A stretch of 64,000 bases of DNA from JAGWRA01 sp963711505. Lineage in GTDB: Bacteria; Acidobacteriota; Vicinamibacteria; Vicinamibacterales; CAVVIG01. The stretch covers positions 806,001 to 870,000 of the forward strand of contig CAVQEJ010000001.1 of NCBI GenBank assembly GCA_963711505.1, given 5' to 3'. The notes under the pieces were generated by a model. That model ran no database searches, had not been told where the DNA came from, and saw only the letters and a list, made by a program, of their open reading frames with translations. The number at the start of each line of letters is the position of its first letter. The stretch's first letter is position 1. This document shows, in pieces, positions 22,396 through 32,390 of this stretch. Position numbers and translations under genes: made by a program.

Positions 22396-23464
22396 TCACC
22401 GCGCGACCGATCCCACGGCGTCGAGCAGGCGGTGCTCGATGCGGTCGCTGCTGAAGTCGGCCAGCCGCCGCCGCTGGCCGGCGAGCACCGCCCGCCGCAG
22501 GTCGTCGTCGAAGGTCAGCGCGCCGAGCAGCTCGGCCGCGTATTCCAGGTCCTTGGGGGCGAACTGCAGTCCGGCGCCGCCCAGTGTGTCGGGGACGGCC
22601 GCCGCGGCGTAAGCCAGCACGGGAACGTCGGCCGCCATCGCCTCCAGCAGCGGTACGCAGAAGCCCTCGTGCTCGCTCAGCGAAATGTAAACCGCGGCCG
22701 ACCGGTAATAGGCCGCCAGTTCCTCGTCCGGCACCGCGCCGACGAACAGAAACCGGTCGGGCAGCATCCGGTACTCGGCCATCAGCGCCCGTACCATCGC
22801 ATAGTACCGCGGCAGCCCGTCGTAGCGCCCTACGAAAATGAAGCGATAGTAGGCGTCCACGTAGCGCTTGTAGTGCTCCGCCAGCCGGATATGGTCCTCG
22901 ATCCGCTTGTTCGGAACGATCCGCCCGACGAACAGGAAGTTGATCAGCCCGTCGTCCAGGATCGACTCCAGGGCCGGCCGGCGCGGCGCATGCGTGATCC
23001 GCTCGAGGTTGACGGCGATCGGCAGCACGCCGGTCGGCTCGAAGCCCAGCTGCTCGAGCTCCTGCCGGTTGTACTCCGAGTCACCGAGCGCCAGATCCAC
23101 GTGGCCGACCAGCGTGGCGAGCTCCTGGCGGCCGAGTGCCGCGAGGCGAAAGATCCCCGGGTCGTACGGGGCGAAGAAGTGAGCCGGGGTCACGTTGTGG
23201 TACCTGCAGGATCCGGCCGCCTGACAGCCCCGCGAACGCCGCCGTCATCGGCGAGGCGAGAGCGAAGTGCAGGATTGTCACGTCGCCCCGGCGCGCCCCC
23301 GGGTCGTTGAACGGTCTGACCTCGTCGCGCAGGTCGTCGTCGATCGTCAGGGCGTACAGGTCGGCCGTGTGGCCCCGGTGGCGCAGCATGTCGCGCATGC
23401 GCCGCGCGCTGTCGCCGATGGCGTCGCCCCGGTGCGCGGCGGGCACCCACTGGTTGACGATCAT
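22396..23464 (-). CDS. Glycosyltransferase, GT4-like (type B), frameshifted
   Basis: N-terminus MIVNQWVPAAHRGDAIGDSA; one surplus base near 23203 (CAG-G-TACCAC on the minus strand) separates it from the rest, and its removal yields 355 residues with ILQYHNVTPAHFF across the joint. The C-terminal domain shows NFLFVGRIVPNKRIEDHIR and the UDP-sugar-type site SEHEGFCVPLLEAMA. It is a paralogue of the gene at 23514, which carries the intact equivalent VYHNITPPEYF at the same point and so supports the correction. It lies 39 nt upstream of the type A enzyme. Confidence 0.82.
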
Positions 23465-23465
23465 C

Positions 23466-23545
23466 TTGAATCGGGGCTCTGCCCCGAACCCCGGCTCCCT
23501 TCACTCACTCGCGTCACAGCTCGCTCCGTTCCGGTCGCGCCCCTC
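23466..23545 (-). repeat. Diverged copy of the CGGAACGG...GAGTGAAG...CGGGG intergenic repeat
   Basis: Read on the minus strand this segment carries CGGAACGGAGCGAG, GAGTGAGTGAAGGGAGCC, then GGGGTTCGGGGCAGAGCCCC. It aligns block by block with the 67-bp direct repeats at 55754-55820 and 55864-55930. Part of it is translated as the basic C-terminal tail of the glycosyltransferase gene at 23514. Confidence 0.7.
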
Positions 23546-24821
23546 GACCCGGCTCAGGGCGCCTCGAGTCCCGTCGAGAGGCGGCCGCGCTGCGCGCGGC
23601 GTTACGCTGCGCGCCTTCCGGCGCCTCGGGCAGCGCCTTGTACAGCGCCGGCCGGTCGAGGCGCATCTCCTCCAGCCGATCCAGCGTCTCGAACTGCCGC
23701 CAGAAATCCCAGGCGATCTCGACGGCCGGCCGCTTCGGCATCGTCAGGGCGCGATCGACGAGCCCGAGCAGCGTGCCGGCGAAGTCGCGGCGCCGCAGGC
23801 GGTCGAGCGCGGCCAGTTGCCCGTCGACGATCCGGTCGACGAGGGCCTCGTCGGACAGGATCGCATCGATGAGCGTCGCCACGCGCAGCGGATCCTTCGT
23901 GTCGAACAGGACCCCCGCGCCGTCCATCGTCGACGGCACGGCCGTGGCCGCGTAGGCGACGACCGGTATCTCCTTGTAGAACGCCTCGATGAGCGGCACG
24001 CAGAAGCCCTCGTGCTCGCTCGCGCACAGGAACAGGTCCGCGACGTCGTAATAGGCCGTCAGCTCCTCGTTCGTCACCTGCCCGACGATGTGCACGTCGG
24101 AGACGCCGAGGTCGGCGACGAGGCCATGCAGCGAGGCGAGGTACTTGTCGAACCCGCCGTACGAGCCGACGATGAGCAGGCGCGACCGCGGGTTGCACTC
24201 CGCCCGGTAGGCGTGGAAGATCCGGATCAGATCCTCGATCCGCTTGTGCGGGATGATGCGCCCCACGAACAGGATGTTCCGCCAGCCGTCGTCGAACTGG
24301 CCCGCCATCAGGCGGTTCGGCGGCACGTCCAGGTGCGAGAAGTCCGGCACGACCGGCAGCACCGCCGTGTCGGGGAACCCGAACGCCTCCAGCTCCTGCC
24401 GGTTGAACTCGGAGTCGCCGGCCGCCAGCTCGCAGCGGCGGGCGTACGCTTGCAGCTCGCGCCGCCCGCGGAAGCAGAGCTTCGCCAGCTCCCGGTGCAC
24501 GCCGGCGAAGTACTCGGGCGGCGTGATGTTGTGGTAGACGAGCATCATCCGATCGGGCAGCGCGTAGGCGACGCGCGACGCCTTCGAGCCGATCGAGAAG
24601 TGATGGATGAGCAGGTTCTCGGGCCGGCTGAAGGTGAGCAGGTCGCGGAAGTCGCGCGTCAGCGGCTCGAGACGCGGATCGGCGGTTTCGACGAAGATCT
24701 CCGACGCGAACCCGGCCTGACGCAGCACGCGCTGGATCCCCAGGACTTCGTTCCCGATGGCGTCGCCGTAGCCGAGCGTGGCGAGCACCTGGTGGACGCC
24801 GGGACGGGCGGCGGGACTCAT
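23514..24821 (-). CDS. Glycosyltransferase, GT4-like (type B')
   Basis: A 435-residue GT-B enzyme starting MSPAARPGVHQVLATLGYGDA. It has VYHNITPPEYF, NILFVGRIIPHKRIEDLIR and the donor-site motif SEHEGFCVPLIEAFY. Family role: transfer of a sugar from a nucleotide donor to a surface glycan; donor and acceptor are not predictable. Its start overlaps the stop of the gene at 24818 by 4 nt (ATGA). The last ~30 residues are Arg/Ser/Ala-rich and read through an intergenic repeat, so the true C-terminus may originally have been shorter. Confidence 0.88.
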   Translation of the reverse strand: MSPAARPGVHQVLATLGYGDAIGNEVLGIQRVLRQAGFASEIFVETADPRLEPLTRDFRDLLTFSRPENLLIHHFSIGSKASRVAYALPDRMMLVYHNITPPEYFAGVHRELAKLCFRGRRELQAYARRCELAAGDSEFNRQELEAFGFPDTAVLPVVPDFSHLDVPPNRLMAGQFDDGWRNILFVGRIIPHKRIEDLIRIFHAYRAECNPRSRLLIVGSYGGFDKYLASLHGLVADLGVSDVHIVGQVTNEELTAYYDVADLFLCASEHEGFCVPLIEAFYKEIPVVAYAATAVPSTMDGAGVLFDTKDPLRVATLIDAILSDEALVDRIVDGQLAALDRLRRRDFAGTLLGLVDRALTMPKRPAVEIAWDFWRQFETLDRLEEMRLDRPALYKALPEAPEGAQRNAARSAAASRRDSRRPEPGRGARPERSEL

Positions 24822-26161
24822 GCGCGGGCCTCCGCCGGCGCGCGGTGCGCGGCCCGGTGCGCGGCATTGAGCTCGGCCTCGGCAACCGCCGCGCGCGCCA
24901 GCACGTCACGCGCGGGCAGCCGGTCAGCGGCGCGGCGGGCGAACCAGCCGGGCAGCGGCTCCAGCGGGGCGCCTGTCCGGCCGGCCCGGTTGGCGTCGGC
25001 GAGCCCGTCCAGCACGTCCAGATACTTCCGTTCGATGACCGGCCAGTCGTAGTGCTGCCGGAAGAAGGCGCGGCCGTTGGCGCCGAGCGCCGCGCGCAGT
25101 CGGTCGTCGATTTCGAGCGCGCGCAGCGTCGCCGCGAATTCCGCGTAGTCCTCGTAGTAGAGACCCGCGTTGCTGCGCAGGCACTGGCCGCGCAGCACCG
25201 CGCAATGGCTGTTGGCCAGTACCGGGCGCCCGAGCGCCCAGGCCTCCAGCGACACCATCGACAGGCTCTCGTAGTAGGACGGCATGATCAGCAGATCGGC
25301 GGCCGCCAGGGCGTCGAACTTGTCCGCATCGTCGAGGAATCCGAGGTGACGGATCTGCGGATGGTCAGGGATCGACAGGATCGACTTCCCGATCAGCACC
25401 AGCGTGAGGCGGCTCGACTCGCTGCGCAGGTACGTCTCGAAGAAGCGGAAGAGCTCGCCGCAGCCCTTGTTCTCGTCGACCCGGCCGACATAGAGCGCGA
25501 AGCGCCCGTGGATCTCGAACTTCTGACGGAAGCGTGCGGGATCCGCCGTATCCGGGATCTCCGAGCCGACGCCGACCACGACGCCTGGCACCTCTTCGTT
25601 GTGCGCGACGGCCTGGATCAGAGCCCGCTCTTCCGGAGAGTTGTACATCAGCGCCCGCACGCCCCGGAACACCGGCGCGAACAGGCTGACGCCGATCGCG
25701 GGATCGCGTTCGGCGGTCGGCACGAGGATCGCCCGCGGGGCGACGGCCCGGCTCCCGTGATACGCGTGGTAGTACCGGAAGCTGAAGAAGATGAAGAAGT
25801 CGAACGCCTGCCCGTGCGCCTCGATGTACCGCACGAGGGCCCGGCTCGTCGGCCCTTCGGCGTTCAGCCAGGCCAGCTCGTCGGCGATCGAGTGGTGCCG
25901 ATCGAAGACCCGCGCCGACCAGCGACCGAACGTCTGCGGGTTGCGCTCGTGGCGCACGGGAAAGCGCCGCACCGTCAGGCCGTTGATCCGCTCGACGCCC
26001 TCCGGCAGCTCGTTCCGCCAGGTCACGTAGTCGCGGGCGCACGTCGTCAGCACCTCGACGTCCGCGTGTGGCGCCAGGTGCTCCGCGATGTACCGCGCAT
26101 GGAGCTCGGCGCCGCCGTTGATGTCGGCGCCGTACCGCTGGGCGACTATCGCGAGCTTCAC
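24818..26161 (-). CDS. Glycosyltransferase, GT4-like (type A')
   Basis: A 447-residue GT-B enzyme starting MKLAIVAQRYGADINGGAEL, with ALYVGRVDENKGCGELFRFF and the donor site MPSYYESLSMVSLEAWALG. It is a full-length paralogue of the frameshifted enzyme at 21078 and gave the reference for repairing it. ATGA overlaps with both neighbours indicate tight translational coupling in a single operon. The C-terminal ~60 residues are Ala/Arg-rich and probably disordered. Confidence 0.88.
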   Translation of the reverse strand: MKLAIVAQRYGADINGGAELHARYIAEHLAPHADVEVLTTCARDYVTWRNELPEGVERINGLTVRRFPVRHERNPQTFGRWSARVFDRHHSIADELAWLNAEGPTSRALVRYIEAHGQAFDFFIFFSFRYYHAYHGSRAVAPRAILVPTAERDPAIGVSLFAPVFRGVRALMYNSPEERALIQAVAHNEEVPGVVVGVGSEIPDTADPARFRQKFEIHGRFALYVGRVDENKGCGELFRFFETYLRSESSRLTLVLIGKSILSIPDHPQIRHLGFLDDADKFDALAAADLLIMPSYYESLSMVSLEAWALGRPVLANSHCAVLRGQCLRSNAGLYYEDYAEFAATLRALEIDDRLRAALGANGRAFFRQHYDWPVIERKYLDVLDGLADANRAGRTGAPLEPLPGWFARRAADRLPARDVLARAAVAEAELNAAHRAAHRAPAEARA

Positions 26162-27135
26162 GGTTCGTGTTCGCCGCCGTCGGGGCCGGTGGGTGCGCCG
26201 GGCGTACCCGGTCCCTCCCAGTCGGCCTGCGGCGTTTCGCCTCCGCCCGAGATCGTCTCGGCCGCATCCGCGCCCCGGTGCTCTCCGGCCTGGCTGTCGT
26301 CGGGCCGGTCGTCGTCGTCCCGTTCGCCGTCGGCGCCCGCCTGCGCGTCGGCACCCGGCGGCAGCGGCTGGCCGGCTCCCGTGCCGCGGCGCCCGCGCCG
26401 GCGCCGGCGGCGCCGGCTGCGCGTGCCGGGTCCCTCGGCGGGAGTGGCGCCCGTCTCCGGCTGCTGACCGGCGGCCTCGGCCGGCGCCACGTCGGTCCGG
26501 GGGGCCTGGCGCTCGGGCGCCTGGGCCGGCCGCGTCTGGGCCGGCCGCGCCTGGGCCGGCGCGCCGGCGCCTGCGCGGCCGGTGTCCGGGTACTGCACGA
26601 CGCCCTCGAGGGCGCGCGCGCGCCGCTCGTTGAAGTCGAGCCGGCCCGAGATCGACTCGACCCGCATCTTGAGGTTCTTCGCCTCGATGCTCAGCCGCGT
26701 CATCTCGAGCACCAGGTTGTGCATTACCTCGTAGTAGAGCCCGTCGATCTCGCTGTGCGCCGCGTTGGCGGCGTTCAGCTGGGCCTGGATGTGCAGCGCC
26801 TGGACGATCGGGTTCGGGTTGAAGAACAGCTTCAGGATCGGCCGCAGCAGTCGCCGAATCCAGCGGAGCGGCGCGCGGTGGCTCTCGTAGAGCGTCGTGT
26901 CCTCGAACTTGAACGCGGGTGGCGGCGGCACTGTGGCACGGCCGCTCTTGAACTGCGCCACGAGATCGGAGCGCACCCCCCGCGGATCCAGGAACTTCTC
27001 CAGCTTGACGCTCGCCATCTCCTGGATTTCCTGCTCGGTGTAGTCGACACCGCGCTTCTCCCGGATGCGCGCCTGGATCTGACGCATGATCTGCTCGACG
27101 TCGACGGCGTCGCTGCGGATGTTGAACTCAGCCAT
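26158..27135 (-). CDS. Unknown protein with amphipathic N-terminus and charged low-complexity tail
   Basis: A 325-residue protein. The N-terminal ~75 residues are helical and charged (VEQIMRQIQARIREKRG...). A hydrophobic/basic patch follows (PLRWIRRLLRPILKLFFNP), which could be membrane-associated. Next comes a helical segment of about 70 residues (HSEIDGLYYEVMHNLVLEMT) consistent with a coiled coil. The last ~140 residues are Pro/Ala/Gly-rich with a run of basic residues near 245-255 and an acidic end. No catalytic motif. It overlaps the first glycosyltransferase by 4 nt. A scaffold for membrane recruitment of the glycosyltransferases is a guess. Confidence 0.78.
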   Translation of the reverse strand: MAEFNIRSDAVDVEQIMRQIQARIREKRGVDYTEQEIQEMASVKLEKFLDPRGVRSDLVAQFKSGRATVPPPPAFKFEDTTLYESHRAPLRWIRRLLRPILKLFFNPNPIVQALHIQAQLNAANAAHSEIDGLYYEVMHNLVLEMTRLSIEAKNLKMRVESISGRLDFNERRARALEGVVQYPDTGRAGAGAPAQARPAQTRPAQAPERQAPRTDVAPAEAAGQQPETGATPAEGPGTRSRRRRRRRGRRGTGAGQPLPPGADAQAGADGERDDDDRPDDSQAGEHRGADAAETISGGGETPQADWEGPGTPGAPTGPDGGEHEP

Positions 27136-27159
27136 GGTGCCTGCACTGGCCGGGGGCTC

Positions 27160-28041
27160 CTAGAAGCCGAACGGCCGGTAGATGATGAGAATGACCGCTA
27201 CGACCCAGAGCGCCACACAGACGAGCAGCGGGCGGTCGTTCAGCAGCATGTCCGACGGACTGCCGCCGCCCTCCCGCCGATGGACCAGGTAGAGGTAGCG
27301 GAAGATGCCATACAACGGAAACGGGATGGTCAACCCCAGCCAGCCCGTGCCGAACTTCGCCTGAGTCTCGGGACTGATCGTGTAGAAGATGTACGCGATC
27401 AGTGTCGACGCCGTTACGACCCCGATCATCTGATCGAGCAGGTACGGCGAGTACTCCTCGAGGATCCGGCGGTGTCCCCCCGCGTCGTCGGCCAGCAGCA
27501 CCAGTTCGTGGCGGCGCTTGGCCAGCGCGAGGAACAGCGCCAGCAGAATCGTGCAGACCAGCAGCCACTGGCTGATCGGCACCGGAATCACGACTGCGCC
27601 CGCGATCGCCCGCAGGACGAACCCGATCGCAATCGCCAGGACGTCGATGATGACCACGTGCTTCAGCGGGCCCGAATAGAGCCCCTGCAGCGCCACGTAG
27701 GCCACCGCGGTCACGCCGAATGCCGGGCTCAGACAGAACGCCGCCGCCAGCGAGCCGAGCCCGAGCACGGCCGCGGCCCCCATCGCCACCCCGACCGGCA
27801 GCGCGCCGGAGGCGATCGGCCGTCGCGCCTTCACGGGATGCCGGCGGTCGCTCTCGCGGTCGACGAGGTCGTTGATCAGGTAGACCACACCCGACAACGC
27901 ACAGAACAGCACGAAGGCCGCCAGAACCACGACCATCGCCCGCCGATCGGTCAGGCGGTGTCCGAAGATCAGGCCGGCGAAGATGACCAGGTTCTTCGTC
28001 CACTGGGCCGGCCGCAGGGACAGCAGCAGGTTCAGCGCCAT
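27160..28041 (-). CDS. UbiA-family prenyltransferase, decaprenyl-phosphate phosphoribosyltransferase-like
   Basis: A 293-residue integral membrane protein of about eight helices, starting MALNLLLSLRPAQWTKN; an upstream start at 28113 would add 24 residues before the conserved N-terminus. The first Asp-rich motif is NDLVDRESDRRHP followed by KARRPIASG. A second loop contains DVLAIAIGFVLRAIAGA, and LLDQM is also present. These spellings fit the branch that transfers 5-phosphoribose to polyprenyl phosphate (DPPR synthase) better than quinone or haem prenyltransferases. Adjacent to a glycan cluster, a polyprenyl-phosphate sugar donor role makes sense. Confidence 0.82.
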   Translation of the reverse strand: MALNLLLSLRPAQWTKNLVIFAGLIFGHRLTDRRAMVVVLAAFVLFCALSGVVYLINDLVDRESDRRHPVKARRPIASGALPVGVAMGAAAVLGLGSLAAAFCLSPAFGVTAVAYVALQGLYSGPLKHVVIIDVLAIAIGFVLRAIAGAVVIPVPISQWLLVCTILLALFLALAKRRHELVLLADDAGGHRRILEEYSPYLLDQMIGVVTASTLIAYIFYTISPETQAKFGTGWLGLTIPFPLYGIFRYLYLVHRREGGGSPSDMLLNDRPLLVCVALWVVAVILIIYRPFGF

Positions 28042-28131
28042 AGAGCGCCGCGGGACCCCGCCGGCTGGCGGGATCCCGGCGGCGACGGGGTCCGGAAGAG
28101 TGCGGCGCGCCATTGAGCGCGGTCAGGCGGG

Positions 28132-28485
28132 TCAGACCTTGGCTGAAGCCGAGAAGCTTCGGACGGCGTCGCTCTCCGAGTCGAACGTCTCGAAGATGGT
28201 CAGCAGCTTGGTGATCGACAGCAGGTCCTGAATCCGCTTCGTCAGACTCAGCAACTTCAGACTGCCCTCCTGCCGGCTCACCGTGGTGTAGGTCCGGACG
28301 ATCTCACCCAGACCGGCGCTGTCGATGTAGGGCACGTTTTCCAGGTTCAGGATGATCTTCTTCCGACCCTGGTTCACCAGGCTGTTGACCTTGTCCTTCA
28401 ACAGTTCGTCACCCTCGCCGAGCGTGACTTTGCCCCTCAGATCCAGAATCGTGACATCGCCGACCGCTCGTTCATCGATCTGCAT
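28132..28485 (-). CDS. STAS-domain anti-sigma-factor antagonist
   Basis: A 117-residue single-domain STAS protein. The conserved phospho-acceptor Ser sits in the segment PYIDSAGLGEIV. Family role: binds an anti-sigma kinase when unphosphorylated, releasing a sigma factor or another partner. No RsbW-type kinase or phosphatase gene is adjacent. It lies 91 nt upstream of the UbiA-like gene on the same strand, so it may belong to the glycan operon. Confidence 0.9.
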   Translation of the reverse strand: MQIDERAVGDVTILDLRGKVTLGEGDELLKDKVNSLVNQGRKKIILNLENVPYIDSAGLGEIVRTYTTVSRQEGSLKLLSLTKRIQDLLSITKLLTIFETFDSESDAVRSFSASAKV

Positions 28486-28578
28486 CGCGGTTCTTCTCCT
28501 CCTGCCCCCAGGTCATCGGTCGCGATGACCGCCGACGGACAACCAGTCATATGCCCTTGAAGAATAAGACCTTCTACT

Positions 28579-28608
28579 CTTATACAGGGTGCTTCACTCT
28601 AACGTAAA
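28579..28608 (-). promoter_or_regulatory. Possible promoter for the STAS gene
   Basis: On the minus strand TTTACG (28608-28603) and TATAAG (28584-28579) are separated by 18 nt in a locally AT-rich region. Transcription would start about 85 nt before the STAS start codon. The match is moderate. Confidence 0.35.
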
Positions 28609-28661
28609 GGCTGGAAGACCGTCAACGGTCCGCACCAGGCGGCCGCCGGGGGGCACCCGCC

Positions 28662-28700
28662 AAAAAAAAGAGAGGGGCCATGCACCGCATGGCCCCCCTC
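28662..28700 (-). terminator. Rho-independent terminator for the rpsU / zinc-ribbon transcript
   Basis: The stem GGGGCCATG (28674-28682) with CATGGCCCC (28688-28696) is followed, on the minus strand, by eight T (A-run at 28662-28669). It ends the minus-strand transcript of the zinc-ribbon gene. Confidence 0.88.
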
Positions 28701-28723
28701 GGAATTCCCGATGGGACGCCGGA

Positions 28724-29032
28724 TCAGACCCCTCCAGCTCCAGCGAACTTCCGTTGCTGGAAGCACTCGCGACAGAAGACCGGACGCCCTTGTGTCGGTC
28801 TGAAGGGCACCGTCGTCTCCTTGCCGCAGGCCGAGCAGACCGCCAGGGTTTCGACACGTTCCCGTGCGCCCGAGGCGCCGGCCGGGCGGCTCGCCCGCTT
28901 GGCCTTGCACCCCTTGCATCGCTTGGGTTCGTTCTTGAAGTTCTTGTCGGCGAAGAACAGTTGTTCTCCCGCAGTCCAGACGAACTCCGCGCCGCAGTCC
29001 ACGCACGTGAGAGTCTTGTCCTGGAACTCCAT
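28724..29032 (-). CDS. Zinc-ribbon protein (two CxxC...CxxC sites)
   Basis: A 102-residue protein with two zinc-binding units: CVDCGAEF ... CKGCK in the first half and CSACGKETTVPFRPTQGRPV followed by FCREC in the second. The family is a common small bacterial zinc-ribbon protein, possibly nucleic-acid binding, with no firm function. It sits 28 nt after rpsU on the same strand and ahead of a strong terminator, so it probably shares the rpsU transcript. Confidence 0.85.
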   Translation of the reverse strand: MEFQDKTLTCVDCGAEFVWTAGEQLFFADKNFKNEPKRCKGCKAKRASRPAGASGARERVETLAVCSACGKETTVPFRPTQGRPVFCRECFQQRKFAGAGGV

Positions 29033-29060
29033 TCGGCACCCCTTGCTGCTCGTGGGACCC

Positions 29061-29258
29061 CTAATCCATTTCCCGCCGGAGCTTCTTGCGGTTGCGCTTG
29101 CGCGCGAGCGCCTGCTTAGCGCGACGCTTGTCGCCGGGCTTCAGATAGAAGGAGTGCTTCTTGATATCCTTGATGATATCTTCCTGCTGGACCTTCCGCT
29201 TGAACCGGCGGAGAGCGCTCTCGACCGATTCGCCCTCCTGAATTTTGACTTCAGCCAC
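29061..29258 (-). CDS. rpsU: 30S ribosomal protein bS21
   Basis: A 65-residue basic protein (VESALRRFKRKVQQEDII ... KPGDKRRAKQALARKRNRKK) matching bS21 over its full length. bS21 binds the 30S platform near the anti-Shine-Dalgarno and helps mRNA selection. Together with the zinc-ribbon gene it forms a two-gene minus-strand unit. The 215-nt gap upstream to purD must hold both divergent promoters; I could not pick convincing boxes there. Confidence 0.93.
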   Translation of the reverse strand: MAEVKIQEGESVESALRRFKRKVQQEDIIKDIKKHSFYLKPGDKRRAKQALARKRNRKKLRREMD

Positions 29259-29473
29259 GCGTTGACACCCCCCTTCACGCGGCTTGTGGAGCTCGATGGC
29301 GAGCCCGTGCCATGGGCCAAGTATGCTAGGCTAGCACAGGTAAGCGCGGATTCTAGGCGCAAAGTTCCCGCCCGTCAACGACAGAGTCCGGGGTTGGCGC
29401 GATCGTCTTCCATTCGCGCGTAAGCCCTCTAAGTCATTCAGGACTAAGCGGATACCAATACAAGCTCAGCCAC

Positions 29474-30763
29474 ATGAAGATCCTCGTTGTGGGGGGCGGC
29501 GCCCGCGAGCATGCGCTGGCCTGGAAGCTGGCGTCGGAGCCTGACGTCTCCGCCGTCCTCTGTGCCCCCGGAAACCCCGGAATCGGCCGGATCGCCGACT
29601 GCCGCCCCGTCGATCCCGGGGACGTCGACGGCCTGCTCGCCCTGGCCGAGGCCGAGTCGGTCGACGTCACGATTGTCGGCCCCGAGCTGCCGTTGAGCCG
29701 GGGCCTCGTCGACCGGTTCGCGGCGGCCGGTCGCACCGCCTTCGGGCCGACGGCCGAAGCGGCCCGCCTCGAGAGCAGCAAGATCTTCGCGAAGGAGTTC
29801 TGCGACCGCTACCACGTGCCGACCGCGCGTTTCCGCGTGTGCGATACCCCCGACGCCGCACTCGAGGTGCTCCGCTCGGGCGAGTTCGGCTTCCCGGTCG
29901 TCATCAAGGCCGACGGCCTCGCCGCCGGGAAGGGCGTCGTGATCGCCCGCGACCGTGCCGAGGCCGACGCGGCCGTCCGCGCCGCGATGGTGGACCGCTG
30001 CTTCGGTGAAGCTGGCGCGCGGCTGGTCATCGAAGAGCACCTGCAGGGACCGGAGATGTCCTTCTTCGTCGTCGCCGACGGTCACTGTGCCGTGCCGCTG
30101 CTGTCGGCGCAGGACCACAAGCGGGCGTTCGACGACGACGAGGGGCCGAACACCGGCGGCATGGGGGCGTTCGCGCCGAGCCCGCTGTTCACCCCCGACC
30201 TGCACAAGCGGATCATGCGGCAGATCATCGAGCCGGTGCTCGAGGGGATGGCGGCCGAAGGGCGCCCCTATTGCGGGTTCCTGTACGCCGGTCTCATGCT
30301 GACCGCCGACGGGCCGAAGGTCATCGAGTTCAACGTCCGGCTCGGCGATCCCGAGGCGCAGGTCGTCCTCCCCATGATCGACGAGCCGCTGCTGCCACTG
30401 CTGGCTGCGGCGGTCACCCGCCAGCTGCGCCGGACCGGATGCCGGATCCGCCACGAGCCCCACGTCGGCGTCGTGCTCGCCTCCGGCGGCTATCCCGGCA
30501 AGTACGAGACCGGCCGCGCGATCAGCGGCGTGACGGATGCGGAGGCGCTCGACGGTGTCCTGGTCTTCCACGCCGGCACGGCCATGCGCGACGGCCGCCT
30601 GGTGACGGACGGCGGACGGGTGCTGACCGTCGTCGGCCGGGGGGCCGACTACCGCGAAGCGATCGCCCGCGCCTACGAGGGCGTGTCGAAGATCGAATTC
30701 GACGGCATGCACTTCCGGCGCGACATCGGGCGCAAGGCGCTGGCGCCCGCCTCGTCCGTCTGA
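29474..30763 (+). CDS. purD: Phosphoribosylamine--glycine ligase (GAR synthetase)
   Basis: A 429-residue ATP-grasp enzyme for step 2 of purine synthesis (phosphoribosylamine + glycine + ATP to GAR). The N-terminal loop ILVVGGGAREHALAW, the ATP-grasp segments FPVVIKADGLAAGKGVVIA and EEHLQGPEMSFF, the PurD motif NTGGMGAFAP and the metal site EFNVRLGDPEAQ are intact. Length is normal. It is separated from the main pur cluster by mtaB' and rlmN. Confidence 0.96.
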   Translation: MKILVVGGGAREHALAWKLASEPDVSAVLCAPGNPGIGRIADCRPVDPGDVDGLLALAEAESVDVTIVGPELPLSRGLVDRFAAAGRTAFGPTAEAARLESSKIFAKEFCDRYHVPTARFRVCDTPDAALEVLRSGEFGFPVVIKADGLAAGKGVVIARDRAEADAAVRAAMVDRCFGEAGARLVIEEHLQGPEMSFFVVADGHCAVPLLSAQDHKRAFDDDEGPNTGGMGAFAPSPLFTPDLHKRIMRQIIEPVLEGMAAEGRPYCGFLYAGLMLTADGPKVIEFNVRLGDPEAQVVLPMIDEPLLPLLAAAVTRQLRRTGCRIRHEPHVGVVLASGGYPGKYETGRAISGVTDAEALDGVLVFHAGTAMRDGRLVTDGGRVLTVVGRGADYREAIARAYEGVSKIEFDGMHFRRDIGRKALAPASSV

Positions 30764-30810
30764 CGACTGCAGACCCGGCGCGGCCTGCGGCCGCCTGCGC
30801 GAGGGCCGAC

Positions 30811-31199
30811 GTGAGTCCTGCTCCTCCCCTCAATTACGCGATCGTCACCTTCGGCTGCCGCGTCAATCAGGCCGACTCCCACCGGATCGAGGCGCAGTTA
30901 ATCGATCGCGCGGCTGAAGCCGCGCCGCTCGAACGGGCCGATCTGGTTGTCGTCAATACCTGCTCGGTGACGGCGACGGCCGACCAGGGCGCCCGCCAGA
31001 TCATCCGCCGCATCGCGCGCACGAATCCCGCCGCCCGCATCATCGTCACCGGCTGCTACGCCTCGCGATGTCCCGACGAGGTCGGCGCGCTGCCTGGCGT
31101 CGTGCGGGTCGTCGACAATGCCGTCAAGCGGCGCGTGGGGAGGGACCTTCAACCGCCCGCGTCGCTGGGCGCTGCTCCGGCACCCCGGAGCCCGAAGTT
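30811..31199 (+). pseudogene. mtaB: Truncated tRNA t6A37 methylthiotransferase (MtaB/MiaB family), N-terminal domain only
   Basis: From a GTG start the protein opens with the MTTase N-terminal domain: ATP-free Fe-S cysteines at FGCRVNQADS, VVNTCSVTATAD and VTGCYASRCPDEV are all present. Homology fades at about VVRVVDNAVKRRVG (~31140), and the coding sequence then runs into the 3' end of the opposite-strand rlmN at 31200. The radical-SAM CxxxCxxC domain and the TRAM domain are missing, and no continuation exists in any frame nearby. A full MtaB is roughly 430 residues. Function is lost unless the rest lies elsewhere; a rearrangement or misjoined contig is possible. Confidence 0.8.
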
Positions 31200-32288
<1,089 letters not shown>

Positions 32289-32390
32289 GGTATCTGCAGG
32301 TGTTCCGGGAAATTACGGCTGACCTCCTCATCTTAGCACCCGCAGCGCCGGCCACGCGCGTCCCGGCCGGCTGCCGCAGCGCTTTGGGAG

